33,788 bases of DNA from a virus. This document shows positions 13,312 through 19,622 of this stretch, piece by piece (the first letter of the stretch is position 1; each line of letters begins with the position of its first letter). A model generated the notes under the pieces. It was given only the letters and a program-made list of their open reading frames with translations. It was not told the origin of the DNA and did not search any database. The stretch is taken from IMG/VR virus record IMGVR_UViG_3300032249_000095, positions 1 to 33,788 of that record. One strand, given 5' to 3'. The position numbers and the translations under genes were made by a program.

Positions 13312-13339
13312 TTGACGTGTGTTTTGGCTGTGGTAAATT
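13312..13339 (+). promoter_or_regulatory. Predicted sigma70-type promoter of the recombinase operon
   Basis: TTGACG (13312-13317, 5 of 6 to the -35 consensus) is followed after 16 bp by TAAATT (13334-13339, 4 of 6 to the -10 consensus). The expected start of transcription is near 13346, immediately before the palindrome at 13348. The recombinase ATG follows at 13388 with AGGAG 6 nt upstream. It is the best host-type promoter seen in the window, and the phage has no RNA polymerase of its own. Confidence 0.6.
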
Positions 13340-13347
13340 AACACCTA

Positions 13348-13359
13348 AGCGATATCGCT
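13348..13359. promoter_or_regulatory. Palindromic operator AGCGATATCGCT at the transcription start
   Basis: This is a perfect 12-bp inverted repeat placed at about +3 to +14 of the predicted promoter, where a bound protein would block transcription. The identical core stands at 9304-9315 before the zinc-finger gene. The RHH product encoded just to the left, or the recombinase itself, are the candidate binders. Confidence 0.65.
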
Positions 13360-13387
13360 ATTAACCACCGAGACACAGGAGTTAACT

Positions 13388-14038
13388 ATGTTTGTAACCT
13401 ACTACAGAGTATCAACACAACGTCAAGGCCAATCAGGTCTTGGCTTAGAGGCACAGCGTTCTGCCGTACAGGCTTACCTTGCTGGCAAAGAAATCATTGC
13501 AGAGTTTACTGAGGTTGAGTCTGGCCGTAAGACAGACCGCCCACAACTCGCAGCTGCTCTTGCATTGGCTAAGAAAAATAAAGCCACACTCGTGATTGCT
13601 AAGTTGGATCGTCTTGCTCGTAACGTGCATTTTATCTCTGGCTTGCTTGAGTCTAACGTGCAGTTCGTAGCAGCTGATATGCCAGAGGCAGACCGCACAT
13701 TCCTACAGATGGCTGCTGTGTTTGCTGAGTGGGAGGCAAAGAAGATATCTGAGCGCACCAAATCAGCTCTAGCAGCTGCCAAAGCTCGTGGAACTGTATT
13801 GGGTTCACCAACTCCACAGATCGGCTCACAGGCTGGTTTAAAGGCTATCAGCGACAGATGCGATGCATACGTCAAGAAAGTCGCACCCACTCTGCAAGAC
13901 ATCGTTAGCCGGGTAGGCACTAATTTGCGTACAGTTGCAGCCGAGTTGCAACTGCGTGGTATCAAGACCGCTAAAGGTTTAGATGTATGGCATCCCGCCC
14001 AAGTAGGAAAACTTTTGAGAAAGGTTCAATATGCTTGA
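13388..14038 (+). CDS. Small serine recombinase (resolvase/invertase type)
   Basis: The 216-aa protein has the resolvase catalytic domain: TYYRVSTQRQGQSGLGLEAQ with nucleophile Ser9 and Arg7, the KLDRLARNV motif (Arg75, Arg78), and FAEWEAKKISERTKSALAAA at the dimer helix. The C-terminal part holds an HTH-like segment (TLQDIVSRVGTNLRTVAAEL, about 168-187). At 216 aa it is like Tn3/Gin-type enzymes and far shorter than large serine integrases, so site-specific resolution or inversion is more likely than prophage integration. It is first in the rightward operon behind an operator-controlled promoter. AGGAG is 6 nt before the ATG. Recombination sites were not identified. Confidence 0.9.
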   Translation: MFVTYYRVSTQRQGQSGLGLEAQRSAVQAYLAGKEIIAEFTEVESGRKTDRPQLAAALALAKKNKATLVIAKLDRLARNVHFISGLLESNVQFVAADMPEADRTFLQMAAVFAEWEAKKISERTKSALAAAKARGTVLGSPTPQIGSQAGLKAISDRCDAYVKKVAPTLQDIVSRVGTNLRTVAAELQLRGIKTAKGLDVWHPAQVGKLLRKVQYA

Positions 14039-14210
14039 TTTAATCACCACCATTCTGGCCTTGGTTTATATCGTAGGCAGTCTGCTTGTAATCACTATGC
14101 TTGTACTGGGTGCATACATAGTAGTACAGAACACCCAGTTCTATGCAAGATGGCAACGTAAGCGCAGAGAGCGCCTCGCTGAAAAATTTATGGAGAGTCT
14201 AAAAAAATGA
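14031..14210 (+). CDS. 59-aa single-pass membrane protein
   Basis: The frame starts at an ATG (14031) 8 nt inside the end of the recombinase gene and ends with TGA at 14208. The product has a long hydrophobic N-terminal half (ITTILALVYIVGSLLVITML and following, 5-32), then a polar basic tail (QRKRRERLAEKFMESLKK). It is likely N-out or N-in anchored with the basic tail in the cytoplasm. No family recognised. Overlaps on both sides show that it belongs to the operon. Confidence 0.68.
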   Translation: MLDLITTILALVYIVGSLLVITMLVLGAYIVVQNTQFYARWQRKRRERLAEKFMESLKK

Positions 14211-14338
14211 AAGCATGGAACCAACATAACCAATCTTCCAAAGACTTGTACAAGTACAAGCCAGAGGACAGCATCATTGACCGAGTTATCGCCACGCTCT
14301 CGGTCATTGCATTTATCTTAATCGTGGCACTTTCATAA
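14207..14338 (+). CDS. 43-aa tail-anchored mini membrane protein
   Basis: The frame from ATG 14207 (ATGA overlap) to TAA 14336-14338 encodes MKAWNQHNQSSKDLYKYKPE, a short polar domain, followed by a C-terminal hydrophobic helix (VIATLSVIAFILIVALS). The arrangement suggests a tail-anchored inner-membrane peptide. Together with the previous gene it forms a pair of small membrane proteins in the recombination operon. Function is unknown. Confidence 0.6.
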   Translation: MKAWNQHNQSSKDLYKYKPEDSIIDRVIATLSVIAFILIVALS

Positions 14339-14346
14339 GGAGAACT

Positions 14347-14520
14347 ATGTCAACCATATACGACATCAATAAGCATTATGTGCCATCGCAAAAGACAGAT
14401 GTGATGGCCACATTTATTAAGCATGGATTCCAACCCCCATCCGAGTGCAGTAAGCATCAAAAGAAATGGGAAATCTACCGCAACCTTTTATCAAGGAATG
14501 AAAAACGTGAGCAAAAATGA
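14347..14520 (+). CDS. 57-aa hypothetical basic protein
   Basis: The frame from ATG 14347 to TGA 14518-14520 encodes MSTIYDINKHYVPSQKTDVM, then ATFIKHGFQPPSECS and a basic helix (HQKKWEIYRNLLSRNEKREQ). AGGAG is 5 to 6 nt upstream of the ATG, directly after the previous stop, which supports the call. No family recognised; the basic helix could contact DNA. Confidence 0.62.
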   Translation: MSTIYDINKHYVPSQKTDVMATFIKHGFQPPSECSKHQKKWEIYRNLLSRNEKREQK

Positions 14521-14752
14521 TACGCAACTTCAAACAATACTGGCCCATCTCAAGCAAAAGAAAGCTCGTGGTATTACTTCTTGGGATGCTATTAGCACCT
14601 ATGGTATTACTCGCCTGGCACACTACATACACCTACTTAGAGCAAGCGGTTATCGAATTGCTGACCAGTACGAGCATGAGCCAGACAACCGAACCCACAA
14701 GTGGAAACGCTACTGGCTTACAAGTTCACCAAAAGCTGTAGCAAAAAAATAA
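14507..14752 (+). CDS. Winged-HTH DNA-binding protein
   Basis: The 81-aa product reads NDTQLQTILAHLKQKKARGI, TSWDAISTYGITRLAHYIHL, LRASGYRIADQYE and ends with a basic RTHKWKRYWLT strand. TQ---IL-HL, ITSW-AI--YGITRLA--I--LR--GY-I is a recognisable small phage winged-helix family. GTG at 14507 has AAGGA 9 nt upstream and is my start; ATG 14498 is an alternative, and the frame stays open back to 14423. It overlaps the 57-aa gene end by 14 nt. A transcription or recombination accessory role is plausible. A second frame over the same bases is discussed as a finding. Confidence 0.75.
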   Translation: MSKNDTQLQTILAHLKQKKARGITSWDAISTYGITRLAHYIHLLRASGYRIADQYEHEPDNRTHKWKRYWLTSSPKAVAKK

Positions 14753-14764
14753 GGAGAAATAATA

Positions 14765-15721
14765 ATGGTAGGTAAGGTCACTCCCAACGATATGCTCTCT
14801 GCAAGCCGCCTCCCAGCGGTTTGTGGGATGAGCCAGTATCGCTCGCCAAACGATGAGTTGCTTTCAAGTATTGCAGCCATCGATGGTAAGGAATTAGAAA
14901 ACATCAGTAACGAGTCAATGGATTGGGGCAACAAGCTAGAGCCAACCATACTGACCGAGGCAGCTCACAGGCTGGGTTGCCACCAGTTAGACATCAACCA
15001 CGAGAAACCATACTTCCACGATAAGTGGCCCATTTCATGCAGTCTCGATGGCACAGCCACAGGATCGATGGAGGAGGTCTTCACCGATCCAGAGCGTGGC
15101 ATCTATGTGGTGGGTCAGTCTTCTATAAGACTTGAGGGTACAGGAGTCTTGGAGGCCAAGCTAACTGCTATGGATGCCGAGGATGTCTTGCCCCTGTATC
15201 GGGGGCCAATCCAACTGCAAGCGCAGATGGCTATCACCAAGGCATCATGGGGCGCTATCGCTGTGCTGTATCGTGGCACAGAGTTGCGGATCTTCTTGTT
15301 TGGACCACACGCAGAGACCTTAGAACTCATTGAGAGAACGTGCAAAGAGTTCCAAGACAAGCTGGATCGCTATAAGAACACCGGCTACATTGACCACTAC
15401 CCACCCATCAGCCCAAAGGATGCAGCTAGAACTTGGTCTACTAGCTCGGATAGTGAGCTAGTAAAGCTGGATGATTATGGTGTGGAGCTGACCAAATTAA
15501 TCTTAGAAAACAAGCAAAAAATATCTAGGCTTGAAGAGGAAACGGCTAAGGCACAGACTGAGATTATGGGAATGATGAGAGACCACAGCCATGCATTGGC
15601 TGGTGACTTTCAGATAACGTGGCCTCAGCGTAGCTACAAAGCAGCCCCAGCCAAGATTGTGCCAGCCAAAGAGGCTTACACAATTCGTCAATCAACATTA
15701 AATATTAAGGCATTCAAATGA
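14765..15721 (+). CDS. YqaJ-type recombination exonuclease
   Basis: The 318-aa protein shows the lambda-exonuclease/YqaJ core of the PD-(D/E)xK nucleases: SMDWGNKLEPTILTEA (Glu59), WPISCSLDGTATG (Asp95), GTGVLEAKL (Glu130, Lys132) and PIQLQAQMAI (Gln152). A C-terminal helical part (KLILENKQKISRLEEETAKA) looks like a coiled coil. These 5'-3' exonucleases resect dsDNA ends to give 3' tails for an annealing protein. The next gene is an ERF-type annealase with ATGA overlap, the standard two-component pair. AGGAG stands 8 nt before the ATG. Confidence 0.88.
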   Translation: MVGKVTPNDMLSASRLPAVCGMSQYRSPNDELLSSIAAIDGKELENISNESMDWGNKLEPTILTEAAHRLGCHQLDINHEKPYFHDKWPISCSLDGTATGSMEEVFTDPERGIYVVGQSSIRLEGTGVLEAKLTAMDAEDVLPLYRGPIQLQAQMAITKASWGAIAVLYRGTELRIFLFGPHAETLELIERTCKEFQDKLDRYKNTGYIDHYPPISPKDAARTWSTSSDSELVKLDDYGVELTKLILENKQKISRLEEETAKAQTEIMGMMRDHSHALAGDFQITWPQRSYKAAPAKIVPAKEAYTIRQSTLNIKAFK

Positions 15722-16476
15722 AAGCAATATCAACCGCACTAGTAAAGGCTCAAAAGGAATTTGGGCCAGCGCTCAAGACATCCACTAACCCACACTTTCG
15801 CAGTCGCTATGCTGACCTATCCGCTTGCGTGGAGGCAGTCATCGATGCGCTAAACAATAACGGCATCGCTCTGATACAGAAGTGTCATGAGTCTGATACA
15901 GGAGTCAATGTAGAAACATTGCTACTGCATGAGTCTGGCGAGTCTCTGTCCTGTGGAGTTCTGCACGTTCCAGCCAGCAAGCAAGACCCCCAAGGGTATG
16001 GATCCGCTCTGACCTATGCTCGCAGATACAGCCTCATGGCTGCCTGTGGGATAGCGCCAGAGGATGACGATGGTAACGCTGCCTCTAGAACCGCTAGAAA
16101 CCCCCTAGATTCGATTCCTAAAGTACCGCCAGTACCTACAGCTATGCCAGCAAAGAAAGTCGATCTGAACTCGATTAAAGAGGACATCCCAAGTAGTGGC
16201 GAAAAAACAACACTTCCGACACCGGGGTCAGTTAGGCTACAGATCCCAGGCAAGGATGCCGTCAACTGTAAAAACATTGAAGAGTTTATTAGCCAATACA
16301 ACACAGTTGCGGACAAGGTAGCCAACTCCAAGCTGGCTCTGGCCGATAAACAAAAGAAACTGTTGGAGTTTAATACGCTGAATAAGGACACCATCGAGAT
16401 GCTCTCGCCCATTCAGATGGTCATAATGACCAGCGCAAAGCAGAATCGTAAGAAAGTATTAGATGGTGTTGCTTAG
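15718..16476 (+). CDS. erf: ERF-family single-strand annealing protein
   Basis: The 252-aa protein has the ERF domain in its first 115 residues: TSTNPHFRSRYADLSACVEA (22-40), then NNNGIALIQKCHE, and PQGYGSALTYARRYSLMAAC (91-110) with the YGSALTYARRY signature. A Pro-rich linker (PKVPPVPTAMPAKK) leads to a C-terminal helical domain that may carry protein contacts. ERF rings anneal complementary strands, promote circularisation or concatemer formation, and work with the upstream exonuclease. Its 3' end overlaps the oppositely oriented endolysin gene by 18 nt. Confidence 0.9.
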   Translation: MKAISTALVKAQKEFGPALKTSTNPHFRSRYADLSACVEAVIDALNNNGIALIQKCHESDTGVNVETLLLHESGESLSCGVLHVPASKQDPQGYGSALTYARRYSLMAACGIAPEDDDGNAASRTARNPLDSIPKVPPVPTAMPAKKVDLNSIKEDIPSSGEKTTLPTPGSVRLQIPGKDAVNCKNIEEFISQYNTVADKVANSKLALADKQKKLLEFNTLNKDTIEMLSPIQMVIMTSAKQNRKKVLDGVA

Positions 16477-16941
16477 GTAGAGCGCTCGCTCATCATTGCG
16501 CCTTGACACCAATCCTTTGAGAACCTTGCCGCCAGCCTTTGTCCAATCGAGAAAGGCTTCAGCGGCTCCCTCAAAGTCTCCACGATTGTGTTTCATTCTG
16601 AGGCTAGATCGCTGAAGATTGCCTAGCCCAACATTAAACGCAAAGCTGACGAGTGCGCCAAACCTCCCAGGAGTAAGGCCATCAGGACATAGTCTGCGTA
16701 CCCCGCTTTCAAATCTTTGTAAATCTTGAGCAAGAATTTCATCTACCTCTCCCATTGATAGAGTGCGGTTCCAGCCATCAGGAATAGGCAAAGCCTTGCG
16801 CTCGGCTATTGGAACCTTGATATGGTTTGGATCAATCACATGGCCAACTCCAACTGTCCACAGTAATGCTGGGCATTGGTATGGCTTTTGTTTCACACCT
16901 TCGTGGTGCTTAATCATCTCGATGACTTTGTGGTCAATCAT
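16459..16941 (-). CDS. Endolysin, GH24 lysozyme
   Basis: The 160-aa protein has the phage T4-type lysozyme start, MIKHHEGVKQKPYQCPALLW followed by TVGVGHVID. Glu14 and Thr29 of the E-D/C-T triad are present, with Cys23 at the Asp position, a known variant in this family. Later segments are PGRFGALVSFAFNVGLG and ALYLSN at the end. It cleaves the glycan strands of host peptidoglycan. No signal-anchor is present, so it needs the holin encoded just upstream (4-nt overlap) to leave the cytoplasm. It is the last gene of the late operon. Confidence 0.93.
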   Translation of the reverse strand: MIDHKVIEMIKHHEGVKQKPYQCPALLWTVGVGHVIDPNHIKVPIAERKALPIPDGWNRTLSMGEVDEILAQDLQRFESGVRRLCPDGLTPGRFGALVSFAFNVGLGNLQRSSLRMKHNRGDFEGAAEAFLDWTKAGGKVLKGLVSRRNDERALYLSNTI

Positions 16942-17420
16942 TTTTTAAATGCTTGTGTACCGAACCAGAAAGCGACTACAGAACTCCAGATGATTTGTGT
17001 CTCGTTATCCCATAGGACATCAAGAGCAATGCTGAAGTCAACTCCTGTCTTCCAAGCGTAGACGAAACCAAAGATTTCTACGAAAGCAAAGAGGACAAAC
17101 ATTCCATAGGTAATCGCTGGGCGCACCATTGCACGAGCATTAATGACCCATGTGGATGCACCTTGGCCAATGGCTATGTCATGGGCATAGAGTGACTCAC
17201 GCTCTTGTACTGCTGTGGTCATAGCTATCTGGTCTGTGCGGATCTCTTCGATGCGCTCTTGGGATGCGAGGCCAGCCTTACGCATCTCCAGTTCACGCTC
17301 GATCTGGAGTCTAGCAAGATCCATCTCGTGTGCTTTGTCTGATTTATCTTGGAAAAAATCTAGGAGCTTTGGTAAGCCACCGGCTAGGAATGAAACGAGA
17401 GTTGTTAACAAAGTAAACAT
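16938..17420 (-). CDS. Probable holin (3-TM, GTA-holin-like)
   Basis: The 160-aa protein has three hydrophobic segments: residues 1-20 (MFTLLTTLVSFLAGGLPKLL), about 106-128 (AITYGMFVLFAFVEIFGFVY) and about 143-158 (IIWSSVVAFWFGTQAF). Between the first and second lies a charged coiled-coil-like region (RLQIERELEMRKAG). The WVINARAMVRPAITYG motif before the second segment is what I recognise from the 3TM holins of phages and gene-transfer agents. It would form the membrane lesion that frees the endolysin encoded next. Its start shares a base with the preceding stop. Confidence 0.8.
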   Translation of the reverse strand: MFTLLTTLVSFLAGGLPKLLDFFQDKSDKAHEMDLARLQIERELEMRKAGLASQERIEEIRTDQIAMTTAVQERESLYAHDIAIGQGASTWVINARAMVRPAITYGMFVLFAFVEIFGFVYAWKTGVDFSIALDVLWDNETQIIWSSVVAFWFGTQAFKK

Positions 17421-17866
17421 TATTTATTTCCCCATACTAAAAAATAAGCTATCCATGCAGCGACTGCGAAACACCAGAACTGCGCCCACTTGGCTTTGGC
17501 TAGATCAGAATCAAAGGCTTTCTGCAACTCTTTCTCTTGTTTCTCTAGCTTTGCTTTAAGTGCCTCAACCTCTGCCCACCGCTTGCCATACTTCTTTAAG
17601 AACTCTGCTCGCATTCTTTCTTCTTCTCTGCGTACTTGCTCTTCATGTTCCCATTGCATCAACACACGCTTGAGAAACAATTCTTTTCGTACCTCGTTCT
17701 CACGCAGCTCTCTGCGCCTGTCAAGGTTGCGTTGCTGGGCTACATCGGATGCTTCTTTCTGCGTATCTGCAATGCTTTTGGACAGCTCTTTGCCGACTTC
17801 ACGACTAGCGTTTAGAGAACTGCTGATGCCCTTTGCGCCATCAAGAAACCCGAACTGATCTGCCAC
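17420..17866 (-). CDS. Coiled-coil, C-terminally anchored protein of the lysis cassette
   Basis: The 148-aa product begins with a short hydrophilic part, then a long charged coiled coil (about 30-120; REENEV-, EEQVRREEERMRAEF, ALKAKLEKQEKELQ), and ends in a single membrane helix (AQFWCFAVAAWIAYFLVW). The plan is the reverse of an i-spanin, where the helix is N-terminal. The start is GTG at 17866, directly after the previous stop. A lysis-regulating or envelope role is inferred from its place between a small TM protein and the holin. Confidence 0.7.
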   Translation of the reverse strand: MADQFGFLDGAKGISSSLNASREVGKELSKSIADTQKEASDVAQQRNLDRRRELRENEVRKELFLKRVLMQWEHEEQVRREEERMRAEFLKKYGKRWAEVEALKAKLEKQEKELQKAFDSDLAKAKWAQFWCFAVAAWIAYFLVWGNK

Positions 17867-17867
17867 A

Positions 17868-18062
17868 TTAGTTGCCGATCTTGATATGACCCATCCCAGC
17901 TAGGAATGTAACTAAACCTACAGCTCCGACTCCAATAATCCAAAAGAACTTGGTGACCACAGACTTACCGATATTGGTATAGACCTTTTCAATGACACGC
18001 TCAGTCACCTTCTCAACGATATCTTCAATCTCTTTTTCGGTAAGCTGTGTCATAGTAATCAC
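17868..18062 (-). CDS. 64-aa single-TM protein of the lysis cassette
   Basis: The product has an amphipathic, charged N-terminus (TEKEIEDIVEKVTERVIEKV) and one membrane helix at about 39-58 (FFWIIGVGAVGLVTFLAGMG). It resembles small membrane proteins next to holins in aquatic podoviruses. The start GTG at 18062 overlaps the upstream stop as GTGA; an ATG three codons later is the alternative. It may be an antiholin or a second holin component. Confidence 0.7.
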   Translation of the reverse strand: MITMTQLTEKEIEDIVEKVTERVIEKVYTNIGKSVVTKFFWIIGVGAVGLVTFLAGMGHIKIGN

Positions 18063-18208
18063 GCTTTCTTTCGTACTGTTTTGCGTACTACTTTCTTGGC
18101 AGCCTTGCGAGTTGGCTTAACAGCGACTGGTTTTTCAATAGGAAACTCAAGTGTTGCCCTGGGAACAAAGCCAAAACGATCTAGAATCCATGTAAATATA
18201 AAGTTCAT
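18059..18208 (-). CDS. 49-aa basic protein
   Basis: The frame from ATG 18208 to TGA 18059-18061 encodes MNFIFTWILDRFGFVPRATL, then a proline-containing linker and a strongly basic tail (PTRKAAKKVVRKTVRKKA). GGGGG sits 4 to 5 nt before the ATG. The hydrophobic start may lie at the membrane surface and the basic tail in the cytoplasm. It joins the fibre gene to the lysis cassette. Function is unknown. Confidence 0.62.
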   Translation of the reverse strand: MNFIFTWILDRFGFVPRATLEFPIEKPVAVKPTRKAAKKVVRKTVRKKA

Positions 18209-18220
18209 ATATCCCCCTAA

Positions 18221-19585
18221 TTAACTAGCATCGTTAAGTCTTGTTATTATGAAATAACTTCCAGCCGCAGCAGTTCCACCAAAAGCACCAAAAGAACTTA
18301 ATCCAGAGCCAGAATCTTTTGAATATGTAAACTGAATATATTGATTTGTTAAATGAGTAATATCAAATATAAATTCACCAGAACAATCTGCATATGATGA
18401 AAGTGGAACCGTTACAAAATTTTGTACAAGACCACTATCAGGGCTTCCGATTATTTTTTTAACGGCTTTTAATGAAAAATTCTTTGCGCTTCCGGCTGAG
18501 TTATAAACATTAATATTAAATTTAATTCTATATTGTCCAAAATAATTGAAATACAATTTTCCAGCTGAAAAATTTGTTGAGTCATATGTTACTGGATCAT
18601 TCCCAAAAATATTGACACCACCAACAAACCCACCAAAATTATTCAAAGGAAAAACGTCATCTGAAATCGAACCAGATGGCCAATTAATATCTGATGAATT
18701 TTTAAATTGACTAGATATATTTAAATTTAAAATATCTTTTGTCTGAACTTGATTGATTGCAGACTGAGCAACAATATAAACAATATCTCCAGCAGTTGCT
18801 CCGCTAGATAAAATTACGCTTGCTCCATTTGTTGCCGTGTATGTAGTTGGCGCTCTTAAAGCCCCATTAACAAACACAAAAATATTATTAGGTGCATATC
18901 CAGAATTAAATACAAATGTTGTTTGTCCAGACGTTGCGGTATATTGTTGCGACAACATTTGTGAAGAAACAATTGGTGTCCAACTAGAGCCATCAAAAAA
19001 ATAAAGTCTAGTTAAACTGCTGTTGTAATAAGTATCACCACTTACCATTGCCGTGCCATTTGGCCGAGTCGATGGGTTTGATGTTAACGCTCCATAATAA
19101 GCAACGTCTGGCAAATTGCCTTGAACTAGCGGATTGCCCGATGAATCAAACCCAAGATATCTACTTGCTCTTGCACTTGCGCTTGGCAAAGTCATATTAA
19201 TTGTCGTTGGATCTATTGCTGGCGCTTTAATAGAACGCTCTGCTGTCTCGGCTACTTGTTGCGAATAGATGGTTTGAGAATCTAAATCAGTATTGAGAGT
19301 GCTGGCGAACAAGTCACCGCCTGTCGTATAGTCGCTAGTGCGTTGAATTGCTCTTGCGCCAACAATTGCTATATTGCCTGTGCCAGCGGTTACTAGGGTA
19401 ATTGATCCTGTGCCGTTAGCATTAATGGTTACGCTGTAATCTGTGGTCAGAGTCAGTAATGTACTGCCCCGATATACAGCGATATCGGTATTGGCAAGAA
19501 TTTCAAACGTAAACGAGTATGGCCCGACACCAGTATTTGTGTAGACCACACGTCTTGCTACGTTAGATATCGCATAATCAGCCAT
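18221..19585 (-). CDS. Tail fibre with T7 gp17-type N-terminus
   Basis: The 454-aa protein starts with a domain like that which attaches T7 gp17 to the tail (YAISNVARRVVYTNTGVGPY; the R-VV-T--G---Y-F-FE pattern, then NTDIAVYRGSTLLTLTTDYS), up to about residue 150, including TLNTDLDSQTIYSQQVAETA. A middle module has SSQMLSQQYTATSGQTTFVF and FVFVNGALRAPTTYTATNGA, a beta-rich element frequent in fibres. The C-terminal 160 residues (Asn/Ser/Phe-rich) are unlike the rest, probably receptor binding. The corresponding DNA (18230-18740) is clearly more AT-rich than the N-terminal part, a sign of exchange. Confidence 0.88.
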   Translation of the reverse strand: MADYAISNVARRVVYTNTGVGPYSFTFEILANTDIAVYRGSTLLTLTTDYSVTINANGTGSITLVTAGTGNIAIVGARAIQRTSDYTTGGDLFASTLNTDLDSQTIYSQQVAETAERSIKAPAIDPTTINMTLPSASARASRYLGFDSSGNPLVQGNLPDVAYYGALTSNPSTRPNGTAMVSGDTYYNSSLTRLYFFDGSSWTPIVSSQMLSQQYTATSGQTTFVFNSGYAPNNIFVFVNGALRAPTTYTATNGASVILSSGATAGDIVYIVAQSAINQVQTKDILNLNISSQFKNSSDINWPSGSISDDVFPLNNFGGFVGGVNIFGNDPVTYDSTNFSAGKLYFNYFGQYRIKFNINVYNSAGSAKNFSLKAVKKIIGSPDSGLVQNFVTVPLSSYADCSGEFIFDITHLTNQYIQFTYSKDSGSGLSSFGAFGGTAAAGSYFIITRLNDAS

Positions 19586-19622
19586 AATATTTCCCTAATC
19601 TAGTTGATTTTTTCATAAAAGT

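Noticed and set aside
13474-13965. 163-aa frame antisense to the serine recombinase
   Set aside because: It mirrors the third-base pattern of the recombinase gene, which has clear catalytic motifs; no start signal.
13388-14038. Prophage integration by a large serine integrase
   Set aside because: The protein is only 216 aa, lacks the large C-terminal domains, and no att-like duplicated sequence was noticed.
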